From DATKBT01 sp035546295 (GTDB lineage: Bacteria; Acidobacteriota; Thermoanaerobaculia; Multivoradales; Multivoraceae), in NCBI GenBank assembly GCA_035546295.1, contig DATKBT010000092.1, forward strand, positions 1 through 7,315: 7,315 bases of DNA, given 5' to 3'. The notes under the pieces are model-generated. The model ran no database searches. It was not told where the DNA came from and worked only from the letters and a program-made list of their open reading frames with translations. Shown one piece after another: positions 1-5,281 of the stretch (position 1 is the first letter of the stretch; each line of letters opens with the position of its first letter). The translations under genes and the position numbers were made by a program.

Positions 1-75
1 GGCGACCACCGAGATCGCGATGCACAAGCGCCGCGGGCCCATGAAGTCGAAGCTCGTGTTGCGGAAGAACTCCAT
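1..75 (-). CDS. secF: SecF, protein translocase subunit (N-terminus only)
   Basis: This is the first 25 codons of a minus-strand gene that leaves the window at base 1. The peptide begins MEFFRNTSFDFMG and runs into a hydrophobic stretch (CIAISVVA). That matches the usual SecF opening, a FFRNT-x-x-DF motif just before transmembrane helix 1. SecF pairs with SecD in the inner membrane and helps drive the late steps of protein export using the proton gradient. The ATG at 75-73 is preceded by GAGGA (89-85) with 9 nt spacing, a good ribosome binding site. The gene starts 25 nt after the secD stop, so it is probably translated from the same message. The catalytic transmembrane part is outside the window, so nothing can be said about its integrity. 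Identity rests on the short motif plus the gene order yajC-secD-secF. Confidence 0.88.
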   Translation of the reverse strand, partial: MEFFRNTSFDFMGPRRLCIAISVVA

Positions 76-100
76 GACGTCTAATCCTCGAGCAACGAGA

Positions 101-1675
101 TCAGATCGACAGCCGCTCGACGCGGCCGGGGCGCGAGAGCACGAGGTCGAAGATCAAGCGGCTGCAGATGATGGCGGTGAACAGCGAGGCCAAAATCCCG
201 ATCGAGAGCGTCACGGCGAAGCCCCGGATCGGACCGGTCCCGAAGTTGAACAGGAAGAGAGCGGCGATCAGCGTCGTGATCTGCGAGTCGAGCACCGAGG
301 AGAGAGCCTTGGAGAAGCCGGCGTCGACCGCCGACTTGACGGTGCGGCCGTTGTGCAGCTCCTCGCGGATCCGCTCGAAGATCAGGACGTTGGCGTCGAC
401 CGCCATGCCCAGCGTCAGAACGATCCCCGCGATGCCGGGCAGGGTGAGCGTGGCGCCGAAGTAGGCGAGCGCCCCGAACACCAGCACCGTGTTGAGCGCC
501 AGGGCGATCACGGCGTTGATGCCGGTGCCCTTGTAGACGATCAGCATGGTCAGCAGGACCAGAACCAGCCCGACCAGCCCGGCGCGCAGCCCCTGGTCGA
601 TCGAGTCCTGCCCGAGCGACGGTCCCACCGTCCGCTCCTCGAGATACTCGATGCCGGCCGGCAGGGCGCCCGAGCGCAGGACCATCGACAGGTCCTCGAC
701 CTCGGTTTGGGTGAAGTTGCCGCGGATGATCCCGCTGTCGGTGATCCGCGTCTCGATGGTGGGCGCCGACTGCACGCGCCCGTCGAGCACGATGGCGAGC
801 CCGCGGCCGACGTTGGCGGCGGTGACTTCGCCGAAGGTCCTGGCCCCCTCCGGAGTCAGCGCGAAGTTGACGACCGGCTCGTTGAACTGACCGAGCCCGG
901 GCCGGGCGTCCTTGAGATCACGCCCGGTGATCACCCGTCGCGTCTCGAGCGCGTAGTAGACCTGGCCGGTGACCACGCCATCGGGGCCGCGCTGGTCCTG
1001 GGCGAAGATCTCGACGTCCTCGGGCAGGCTGCCCCCGTAGTGGGACAGGATCTCGTTGCGGTCGAAGGCGGCGCCGCCGTTGGCCGGATAGTCGGTGAGG
1101 CGGAACTCGAGGAACGCCGTGTTCTTGATCAGGTCCTTGATCCGCTCGGGGTCGTCGACGCCGGGGAGCTGCACGACGATGCGATTGCTGCCGAGGCCCT
1201 GGCGCTGGATGACGGGCTCGGCCACTCCGTAGGCGTTGATCCGGTTGTCGATCGTCTGCTGCGCCTGGCGCACCGCCTGATCCTGGATCTGCTGGATCTC
1301 CGAGCCCTCGCGCTCGAAGCGAACGCCCTCGGAAGTGAAGTCGTAGCTCCAGCTCGGCAGGAAGTCGTCGACCACCCGTCTCAGCTCGGAGCTCCGGTCG
1401 CGGCTCAGGCCGGTGACCACGAAGGTGTTGTCGCCCACCACCGAGCCACCGACTCCAGAGACGTCCCGATCCCCGAGCTCCTGGAGCAGGCTCTCGAGGT
1501 CTTTTTCGGTCTCCGCACGCAGCGCATCCTCGGTCGTGACGCCGAGCACCAGGTGAATGCCGCCGCGCAGGTCGAGCCCGAGGTTGATCTTCTCCCCGGG
1601 CGGGTAGGCGGAGATGCCGAACAACAGCACGACGGCCAAGATGATCAGGCCCCGCCACAGGATGCTTCGCTTCAT
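101..1675 (-). CDS. secD: SecD, protein translocase subunit
   Basis: A 524-residue inner-membrane protein that works with SecF and YajC beside SecYEG, using the proton motive force to complete export across the membrane. Helix 1 lies at about residues 8-24. It is followed by the conserved NLGLDLRGGIHLVL (31-44), the RND/SecD signature near the start of the periplasmic region. The large periplasmic P1 domain spans about 45-355. It includes QQTIDNRINAYGVAEPVIQRQG (split here: QQTIDNRINAYG at 139-150 and VAEPVIQRQG at 151-160) and LPGVDDPERIKDLI. Five C-terminal helices follow (about 364-510), with GMAVDANVLIFERIREEL (423-440) carrying the proton-path aspartate region and FGTGPIRGFA (478-487). 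The open frame extends 40 codons further upstream, but that part overlaps yajC and is low-complexity. The ATG at 1675 has AGAGGA (1690-1685) 9 nt before it, overlapping the yajC stop. At 524 residues it is a compact SecD (E. coli has 615). Confidence 0.97.
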   Translation of the reverse strand: MKRSILWRGLIILAVVLLFGISAYPPGEKINLGLDLRGGIHLVLGVTTEDALRAETEKDLESLLQELGDRDVSGVGGSVVGDNTFVVTGLSRDRSSELRRVVDDFLPSWSYDFTSEGVRFEREGSEIQQIQDQAVRQAQQTIDNRINAYGVAEPVIQRQGLGSNRIVVQLPGVDDPERIKDLIKNTAFLEFRLTDYPANGGAAFDRNEILSHYGGSLPEDVEIFAQDQRGPDGVVTGQVYYALETRRVITGRDLKDARPGLGQFNEPVVNFALTPEGARTFGEVTAANVGRGLAIVLDGRVQSAPTIETRITDSGIIRGNFTQTEVEDLSMVLRSGALPAGIEYLEERTVGPSLGQDSIDQGLRAGLVGLVLVLLTMLIVYKGTGINAVIALALNTVLVFGALAYFGATLTLPGIAGIVLTLGMAVDANVLIFERIREELHNGRTVKSAVDAGFSKALSSVLDSQITTLIAALFLFNFGTGPIRGFAVTLSIGILASLFTAIICSRLIFDLVLSRPGRVERLSI

Positions 1676-1688
1676 GGTCGTGGGTCCT

Positions 1689-2018
1689 CTACTTCTTGGC
1701 GTCCTGCTCGGCGCCCGGCTGCAGCCCGGCGATCGCCGACTTGGCGACCCGGACCTTGGTGTTGTCGGCGATCTTGAGGATGAGGGTGCCGCCATCGACC
1801 GCCGCGACCTCGCCGTAGAGGCCGCCGTTGGTGATCACGCGATCGCCCTTGGCAAGGGCGTCGATCGTCTTCTGCAGCTGCTGCTGCCGTTTGCGCATCG
1901 GCGCGATCGCCACAAAGTAGAAGATCGCGAAGATCAGCGCGAGCGGCGCGAACTGCATCCAGATCGGCGGCGCCTCCGCCTGCGCGGTCACGAAGAATGG
2001 AACGAGGGAGCTGGTCAA
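1689..2018 (-). CDS. yajC: YajC, Sec translocon accessory subunit
   Basis: A 109-residue single-pass membrane protein, the small partner of SecD-SecF. A short N-terminal segment (residues 1-20) leads into one transmembrane helix at about 22-39 (FAPLALIFAIFYFVAIAP). This is followed by MRKRQQQLQKTIDALAKGDR, the positively charged helix typical of the family. The conserved GDRVITNGGLYGEV (58-71) and a small beta domain ending near residue 97 come next. The start codon is TTG at 2018-2016. It is chosen because GGAG lies 7 nt upstream (2029-2026). The only in-frame ATG is at residue 21, inside the start of the helix, which would leave the protein too short. The stop is 13 nt before secD, so the two genes are almost certainly co-translated from one message. 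Its stop codon is embedded in the secD ribosome binding site. Confidence 0.95.
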   Translation of the reverse strand: MTSSLVPFFVTAQAEAPPIWMQFAPLALIFAIFYFVAIAPMRKRQQQLQKTIDALAKGDRVITNGGLYGEVAAVDGGTLILKIADNTKVRVAKSAIAGLQPGAEQDAKK

Positions 2019-2025
2019 GATCTCA

Positions 2026-2029
2026 CTCC
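2026..2029 (-). promoter_or_regulatory. Ribosome binding site supporting a TTG start for yajC
   Basis: GGAG on the minus strand lies 7 nt before the TTG at 2018. No in-frame ATG or GTG is available at a suitable distance. This site is the reason the TTG is taken as the true yajC start. Confidence 0.7.
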
Positions 2030-2268
2030 GTCAGAGCTCTCGGGAGGACGCGGCAGACGGCGGAGCATCCTGCGGGCGTCGGGAGCTCCTCGACTCGCGA
2101 GCTCCGCCGACCGCGTCGCCCCGTGGTCGGCTGCCGAGCGAGCCCCGTTGCCCACCACGACGCCGGCGCGACGAGAGCGTGGGGAATGGAGCCGGTCGAG
2201 GAGGAACTCCGAGACAGCGGGCGCGGCAGTGGTCTCGTGCCCGACGCCCACCGCGCCACCCGAGGCCG

Positions 2269-2293
2269 CCGAGACCACTTCCGAGACCACTTC
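2269..2293. repeat. 12-bp perfect tandem duplication
   Basis: CCGAGACCACTT occurs at 2269-2280 and again at 2281-2292, with one more matching base at 2293. It lies in the tgt-yajC spacer, directly beside the 19-bp repeat. The unit is a multiple of three, so it would add four residues (reading EVVS twice on the minus strand) if the spacer were coding. Confidence 0.9.
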
Positions 2294-2328
2294 AAGGCGC
2301 ACCGTCACGTTCAAGGCGCACCGTCACG
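2291..2328. repeat. 19-bp perfect tandem duplication spanning the tgt stop codon
   Basis: TTCAAGGCGCACCGTCACG occurs at 2291-2309 and is repeated exactly at 2310-2328. The right copy holds the last codons of tgt and its TGA stop (2313-2311). The left copy is the same sequence just downstream of the gene. Because 19 is not a multiple of three, the second copy is out of the tgt frame. The junctions are sharp, as expected from a slippage or short unequal-exchange event. Confidence 0.93.
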
Positions 2329-3441
2329 CCGCAGGGCGGGCATCCCGAAAGCCTCGGACTCAAGGCTTCCGAGCTCGAGAGCTTTCCGCGTCCTCTCCAT
2401 AAAGTCAAGGTAGACGCGCACGTTGTGGACGGTGGCCAGCACCTTGCCCGTGATCTCCCTCGCGCGGAAGAGATGGTGCAGAAAGGCCCGGGAGTGCCGG
2501 CGGCAGGTGGTGCAGTCACAGTCATCGGCGATCGGAGCCGGATCCCGCTGGTAGCGAGCGTTCTTGATCCGCACCACCCCTGCGCGCGTGAACAGGAAGC
2601 CGTGGCGAGCATTGCGGGACGGCAGCACGCAATCGAACAGGTCCACGCCGGCCGAGATTCCGTGCCGCAAGTCCTCGAGCGTCCCGAGGCCCATCAGGTA
2701 CCGGGGGCGCTCGGCGGGCAGCAGAGGGACGACGCGCCGCACCACCTCCCGCCCGAGCGAGCTCGCCTCGCCCACGCTGACCCCGCCGATGGCGAAGCCC
2801 GCGAAGGGCAGCTCGCGGAGCTCGAGCGCGGCGCGCTCGCGCAGGTCCTCGAAGAAGCTGCCCTGGACGATGCCGAAGAGCCCGCCGGCGACCGACCGCC
2901 TCGCGTCCTCCTCGGCCGACCGGCGCGCCCATTCCCGGGTCCGACGCAGAGCCGCGATCGCCTGCTCTTTCGCGATCGGCCAGGGGGGGCACTCGTCGAG
3001 CACCATCGCCAGGTCGACGCCAAGACGTCGCTGATCCGCCACCACCGACTCGGGCGTGAACCGCATCGGAGATCCGTCGTGAACGCTGCGGAAGGTGACC
3101 CCGGCATCGTCGATCCGCCGGGTCTCGGAGAGGCTGAAGATCTGGTATCCGCCGCTGTCGCTGAGCAGCGGACGAGTCCAGCCGCTGAAGGCGTGGAGGC
3201 CGCCGAGGGACTCGATCACGTCCACCCCCGGGCGCAGCGCCAGGTGGTAGAGGTTGGCGAGCATGATCTCGGCGCCCGCCTCCTCGAGAGCGGGGGCGCT
3301 CAGTCCCTTGACCGCGCCAAGCGTCCCCACCGGCAGGAACGCCGGGGTCTCGACCACGCCGTGGGGGGTCTCGAGGCGCCCGCGCCGAGCGACGCCATGC
3401 TCGGTCGACACCTCCCGCAGCAGCTCGAAGCTCAGTCCCAC
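2311..3441 (-). CDS. tgt: tRNA-guanine transglycosylase (queuine tRNA-ribosyltransferase)
   Basis: A 376-residue cytoplasmic enzyme of the bacterial Tgt family. It swaps guanine-34 in the anticodon of GUN tRNAs (Asp, Asn, His, Tyr) for preQ1, the base later built into queuosine. The N-terminal VETPAFLPVGT and GAVKGL are typical. DSGGYQ at 95-100 supplies the general acid/base aspartate (D95). DECPP at 149-153 contributes the base-binding D149 and C151. VDLFDCVLPSRNAR holds the nucleophile, D270. The zinc site is complete: C308, C310, C313 and H339, with the same spacing from the nucleophile as in the Zymomonas enzyme. Length is normal for the family. The start is GTG at 3441-3439, set by alignment of SFELLREV with the family N-terminus; no strong ribosome binding site precedes it. 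It sits 43 nt after lolA and upstream of yajC-secD-secF, its usual neighbours. The stop codon lies inside a 19-bp tandem repeat. Confidence 0.97.
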   Translation of the reverse strand: MGLSFELLREVSTEHGVARRGRLETPHGVVETPAFLPVGTLGAVKGLSAPALEEAGAEIMLANLYHLALRPGVDVIESLGGLHAFSGWTRPLLSDSGGYQIFSLSETRRIDDAGVTFRSVHDGSPMRFTPESVVADQRRLGVDLAMVLDECPPWPIAKEQAIAALRRTREWARRSAEEDARRSVAGGLFGIVQGSFFEDLRERAALELRELPFAGFAIGGVSVGEASSLGREVVRRVVPLLPAERPRYLMGLGTLEDLRHGISAGVDLFDCVLPSRNARHGFLFTRAGVVRIKNARYQRDPAPIADDCDCTTCRRHSRAFLHHLFRAREITGKVLATVHNVRVYLDFMERTRKALELGSLESEAFGMPALRRDGAP

Positions 3442-3484
3442 GCCGGTGTCCGACCGCCGCCGACCCGCTCGCCCCGCATCGGGG

Positions 3485-4237
3485 CTATCCGCGGCGCCGC
3501 AGGTCGACCGTCTCGACCTCGACGCCCGGCGGCAGCTCGAGCTCGAAGCGTTCGGGCGGCAGCTCGACGTTGGTCTCGACGTCGTAGAACCGATACTCGG
3601 TGTGATCCCCGTTGGGCTCGGTGTACTTCAGGCGCGAGGGGAGGAAGCTCTCCGCGTCGATCCAGATGTCCATCGACGCGATGCGCTTTTTGATCCGCGC
3701 GTAGCGGGGCAGGAGCTTCAGGTGGTAATCCTGCCCCCTCTCCTCGGGGAACTCGGCCGTCACCGAGAAATACTGCATCAGGGTCTCGAGGGAGCCACTC
3801 GCCCCGAGGTACTCGAAGACCCGCTCCGAGACGTTCGAGATCCCCACCCGCTCGGCCGTCCGTCGCTCGGGGAAGTAGGTGAGCATCTCCTGGTCGGTGA
3901 GCGAGACGATCACGGGCAGCGGCTCTTTGACCTGCCATAGGACGCGGTCCGGCGTCCGGTACAGGAACTCGCCGCGCGAGGTCTCGGGCTCGAGCAGCAG
4001 CGAGCTCGCGGTGTCCTTCTCGAAGCGGGCGCGCATCGTCTCGACGCGCGACTGTTCGAGCTTGACCCGCTCGACCAGGACGTCGAGCCGCTCGCGCGGC
4101 GAAAGACCGGCGGCGAGCGGATCGAGCGACGTGCCGTCCTCACCGTGAGCGACCGCCGCGCCGGTCGCCAGCAGGAGCGCAACGAGGAGCAGGAGGAGCG
4201 AGCGGGCGAGCGGCGGGCGGTCTGGGGAGTCGATCAT
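3485..4237 (-). CDS. lolA: LolA-like periplasmic outer-membrane lipoprotein carrier
   Basis: A 250-residue exported protein. Residues 11-30 form a signal peptide: the leucine-rich core LLLLLVALLLATG, then AVA before a probable cleavage after A30. The mature part resembles the LolA/LolB half-barrel fold. RARFEKDT (69-76) is followed by GEFLYRTPDRVLWQVKEP (89-106) and then VSLTDQEMLTYFPERRTAERV (split: VSLTDQEML 111-119, TYFPERRTAERV 120-131). This matches the family pattern of an RP-x-x-x-x-W strand followed by a D-G/Q-x-x-L-x-x-Y-x-P strand. LolA collects lipoproteins from LolCDE and ferries them across the periplasm. Residues 185-225 (ASMDIWIDAESFLPSRLKY, then TEYRFYDVETN) fit its later strands. 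The protein is somewhat longer than E. coli LolA (203 with signal), with an added 30-residue linker after the signal. The ATG at 4237 has only a weak AGGA 12 nt upstream. It is the first gene of the leftward cluster. A related periplasmic carrier with another cargo is possible. Confidence 0.82.
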   Translation of the reverse strand: MIDSPDRPPLARSLLLLLVALLLATGAAVAHGEDGTSLDPLAAGLSPRERLDVLVERVKLEQSRVETMRARFEKDTASSLLLEPETSRGEFLYRTPDRVLWQVKEPLPVIVSLTDQEMLTYFPERRTAERVGISNVSERVFEYLGASGSLETLMQYFSVTAEFPEERGQDYHLKLLPRYARIKKRIASMDIWIDAESFLPSRLKYTEPNGDHTEYRFYDVETNVELPPERFELELPPGVEVETVDLRRRG

Positions 4238-4515
4238 GGGGTGCGGGTATCCTGTGAGGGCGATGGGCTGAGCAGCGGAAGCGGCCCGCAGCCTCGCGGC
4301 GGATGCGGAGGCGGAGCCGGCTCGACTCGAGGAATCGGAAAAGATCGGATGGCCGGCTCGGCTCGGCGGGAATGCCTCGGCGTGCCGTGAGGGCCCGGAC
4401 GGCGCACCGCGGAGCGTCGTACCCGGCGCGGCGGCTGTTCAGGCGAGCACCTCCGCGTGCCCATTCTCCAAAACGCGAAGGCAGCACCGCGAAGCCAGCG
4501 CGCCTTGAAACCAGC

Positions 4516-4524
4516 ATCGTAGCA
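4516..4524 (-). promoter_or_regulatory. Possible extended -10 element for the lolA-tgt-sec operon
   Basis: On the minus strand, TGCTACGAT matches the extended -10 form TGnTAnnnT, with four of six bases of TATAAT in the hexamer. No recognisable -35 lies 16-18 nt upstream; that stretch is CG-rich. It resembles the -10 of the rightward promoter (TGCTACCGT). A leftward start here would give a leader of roughly 270 nt before lolA. Confidence 0.3.
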
Positions 4525-4547
4525 ACATCGCGAACGGCGAGGGCGCC

Positions 4548-4577
4548 GCCCGCCCAAGGCGCTCCCGGCCGGCGGGC
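4548..4577. repeat. GC-rich inverted repeat between the divergent promoters
   Basis: GCCCGCC at 4548-4554 is complementary to GGCGGGC at 4571-4577, with a 16-nt loop. It has no T run on either side, so it is not a standard terminator. It ends 9 nt before the -35 of the rightward promoter. In DNA this GC-rich a 7-bp stem can arise by chance. Confidence 0.3.
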
Positions 4578-4586
4578 GCCTCCGAT

Positions 4587-4616
4587 TTGACACTGTTTTC
4601 AACCCGATGCTACCGT
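4587..4616 (+). promoter_or_regulatory. Sigma70-type promoter for the FYDLN gene
   Basis: TTGACA (4587-4592) is a perfect -35 box. After 18 nt, TACCGT (4611-4616) is the -10, preceded by TG at 4608-4609, giving an extended -10 TGCTACCGT. The segment is also locally less GC-rich (ACTGTTTTCAA) than its surroundings, as expected of a promoter spacer. Transcription would start near 4622-4624, about 155 nt before the ATG at 4778. Confidence 0.65.
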
Positions 4617-4757
4617 CTCGCATTCCTCGACGGGGGCTGCCGTACGGCCCTCCCCACGACCACCGGTCGAACCCTGTCGCGGCTCCGGAAGGAACGACCT
4701 GCCGCGCTTCGAGCCCCCCTCCCCGGCAGCTGTCAGCCAAGCCAACATTCCCGGAGC

Positions 4758-4777
4758 CCTGAAGAGACCTGAAGAGA
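4758..4777 (+). repeat. 10-bp perfect tandem repeat directly before the FYDLN start codon
   Basis: CCTGAAGAGA is present at 4758-4767 and again at 4768-4777, the second copy touching the ATG at 4778. The purine-rich GAAGAGA of each copy is the only Shine-Dalgarno-like sequence available. The inner copy is too close to the ATG to be ideal, while the outer copy sits at about 11 nt. The duplication may therefore set the effective ribosome-binding spacing. Confidence 0.85.
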
Positions 4778-5116
4778 ATGGTCGAGCTCGGTCGCAAGTA
4801 CGAGTGTCCCGATTGCGAGGTCAAGTTCTACGACCTGGGACGCCCTCAGGCTCTGTGTCCCAAGTGCGGCAAGGACCTCAAGAGTGACGAGGAGGAGAGT
4901 GAGCCCCGACCCTCGCCGCCCCGGTCCTCGTCCCGAGCCGAGTCGCGAAAGCAGGTCGAGAAGGTTCCCGAGACGAAGGACGTCGAAGAGGATTCCGGGG
5001 ACTCCGACGACAGTGACGGTGACGACGACGCGCTCGAAGAGCTCGAAGAGCTCGACGACGAGGACGACGAGGACGACGACGAGGACCAGGACTTCGTCGT
5101 CGACGACGACGACTGA
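4778..5116 (+). CDS. FYDLN-type zinc-ribbon protein with acidic tail
   Basis: A 112-residue protein of the FYDLN_acid family (TIGR02300/PF09538): a small zinc ribbon followed by a long Asp/Glu-rich low-complexity tail. Here C10/C13 (CPDC) and C27/C30 (CPKC) flank the signature KFYDLGRP (16-23), with Gly in place of the usual Asn of FYDLN. Residues 35-66 are a Ser/Pro/Arg-rich linker. From 68 to the end, 31 of 45 residues are Asp or Glu, including the run DDEDDEDDDED (93-103), and the protein ends in DDDD. No signal peptide or membrane helix is visible, so it is probably cytoplasmic. The biochemical role of the family is unknown to me; the layout suggests a metal-binding or nucleic-acid-mimicking adaptor, which is inference only. 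It has its own promoter and starts at ATG 4778. The HD-domain gene follows after 165 nt, a stretch in which I see no promoter or terminator. Confidence 0.87.
   Translation: MVELGRKYECPDCEVKFYDLGRPQALCPKCGKDLKSDEEESEPRPSPPRSSSRAESRKQVEKVPETKDVEEDSGDSDDSDGDDDALEELEELDDEDDEDDDEDQDFVVDDDD
5094..5109. repeat. 16-bp perfect palindrome inside the acidic-tail codons
   Basis: TCGTCGTCGACGACGA equals its own reverse complement. It arises where Val codons (GTC) meet Asp codons (GAC) at the end of the FYDLN gene (FVVDDDD), so codon choice in a repetitive tract explains it. It ends 7 nt before the last base of the stop codon. Confidence 0.85.
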
Positions 5117-5267
5117 GTCACCGCTGCGTCGGACGAGGTCGCGTGGGCACGCGCGGCCGTCGCGCACGAAGACTCCAGGAGCGATCGGGAGGCCGGAGCC
5201 CCGCCGTCGGCTCGCTGGCGCACCGGCTCACGTTCTTGCGAGCCCGAAGAGCTCGATCGACGGTCCC

Positions 5268-5271
5268 GGAG
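5268..5271 (+). promoter_or_regulatory. Ribosome binding site deciding the start of the HD-domain gene
   Basis: GGAG lies 10 nt before ATG 5282 and only 4 nt before an in-frame TTG at 5276. The ATG is preferred because of codon strength and spacing, and because homologues begin close to the RDPVHG motif. The two choices differ by two residues. Confidence 0.6.
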
Positions 5272-5281
5272 CTCGTTGACG

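Larger units (their letters stand above)
2019..2310 (-). other. tgt-yajC spacer with repeats and a doubtful 99-codon open frame
   Basis: This 292-nt spacer is unusually long for an operon whose other gaps are 13-43 nt. At its tgt side it carries two adjacent tandem duplications, annotated separately. No Rho-independent terminator (stem followed by a T run) is visible on the minus strand, and no convincing sigma70 promoter was found. One minus-strand frame, 2314 to 2015, is open through the whole spacer. It starts with TTG overlapping the tgt stop (TTGA) and ends with TGA overlapping the yajC TTG start (TTGA). Its first 43 codons have coding-like bias (by hand count, 36 of 43 third positions G/C and 20 of 43 second positions G/C). 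The second half is arginine-rich and looks like noise. It has no ribosome binding site and matches no family I recognise, so I do not call it a gene. Confidence 0.5.
4238..4777. other. 540-nt divergent intergenic region
   Basis: This stretch separates the leftward lolA-tgt-sec cluster from the rightward FYDLN gene. It holds a good rightward promoter (4587-4616), a weaker leftward extended -10 (4516-4524), a GC-rich inverted repeat between them, and a 10-bp tandem repeat at its right edge. Open frames crossing it on both strands, including a 196-codon one on the minus strand, have arginine/proline-rich low-complexity translations and no matching family, so I regard it as non-coding. The leader in front of the FYDLN gene is about 150 nt and the leader in front of lolA would be about 270 nt. 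No riboswitch class is recognisable in either. Confidence 0.6.

Noticed and set aside
20..1777. A 585-codon plus-strand open frame antisense to secD
   Set aside because: It is the mirror of a certain secD gene in GC-rich DNA, where few stops occur on the opposite strand. Its translation is rich in Asp, Arg and Gln with no recognisable domain.
1676..1795. A 40-codon N-terminal extension of secD
   Set aside because: It overlaps yajC in another frame and is Ser/Arg/Pro-rich. The ATG at 1675 has a good ribosome binding site and the expected helix 1.
2179..3693. A 504-codon plus-strand open frame antisense to tgt
   Set aside because: It covers the complete tgt gene, whose catalytic and zinc residues are all present on the minus strand. 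The plus-strand product is low-complexity.
4639..4648. Palindrome GCCGTACGGC in the FYDLN leader
   Set aside because: Only a three-pair stem is possible once a loop is allowed, and the flanking G and C runs pair with mismatches. Not strong enough to call a structure.
4587..4772. A 61-codon leader open frame before the FYDLN gene
   Set aside because: Its start lies inside the promoter -35 box, upstream of the expected transcription start, and its product matches nothing.
4234..4824. A 196-codon minus-strand frame across the divergent intergenic region
   Set aside because: It runs through the rightward promoter and the start of the FYDLN gene, has an Arg/Pro/Ser-rich translation, and shows no ribosome binding site or family match.
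5055..5113. A repeat array resembling a CRISPR or microsatellite
   Set aside because: The short GAC/GAG repetition is explained by codons for the acidic tail; there are no spacers or repeat units of CRISPR length.
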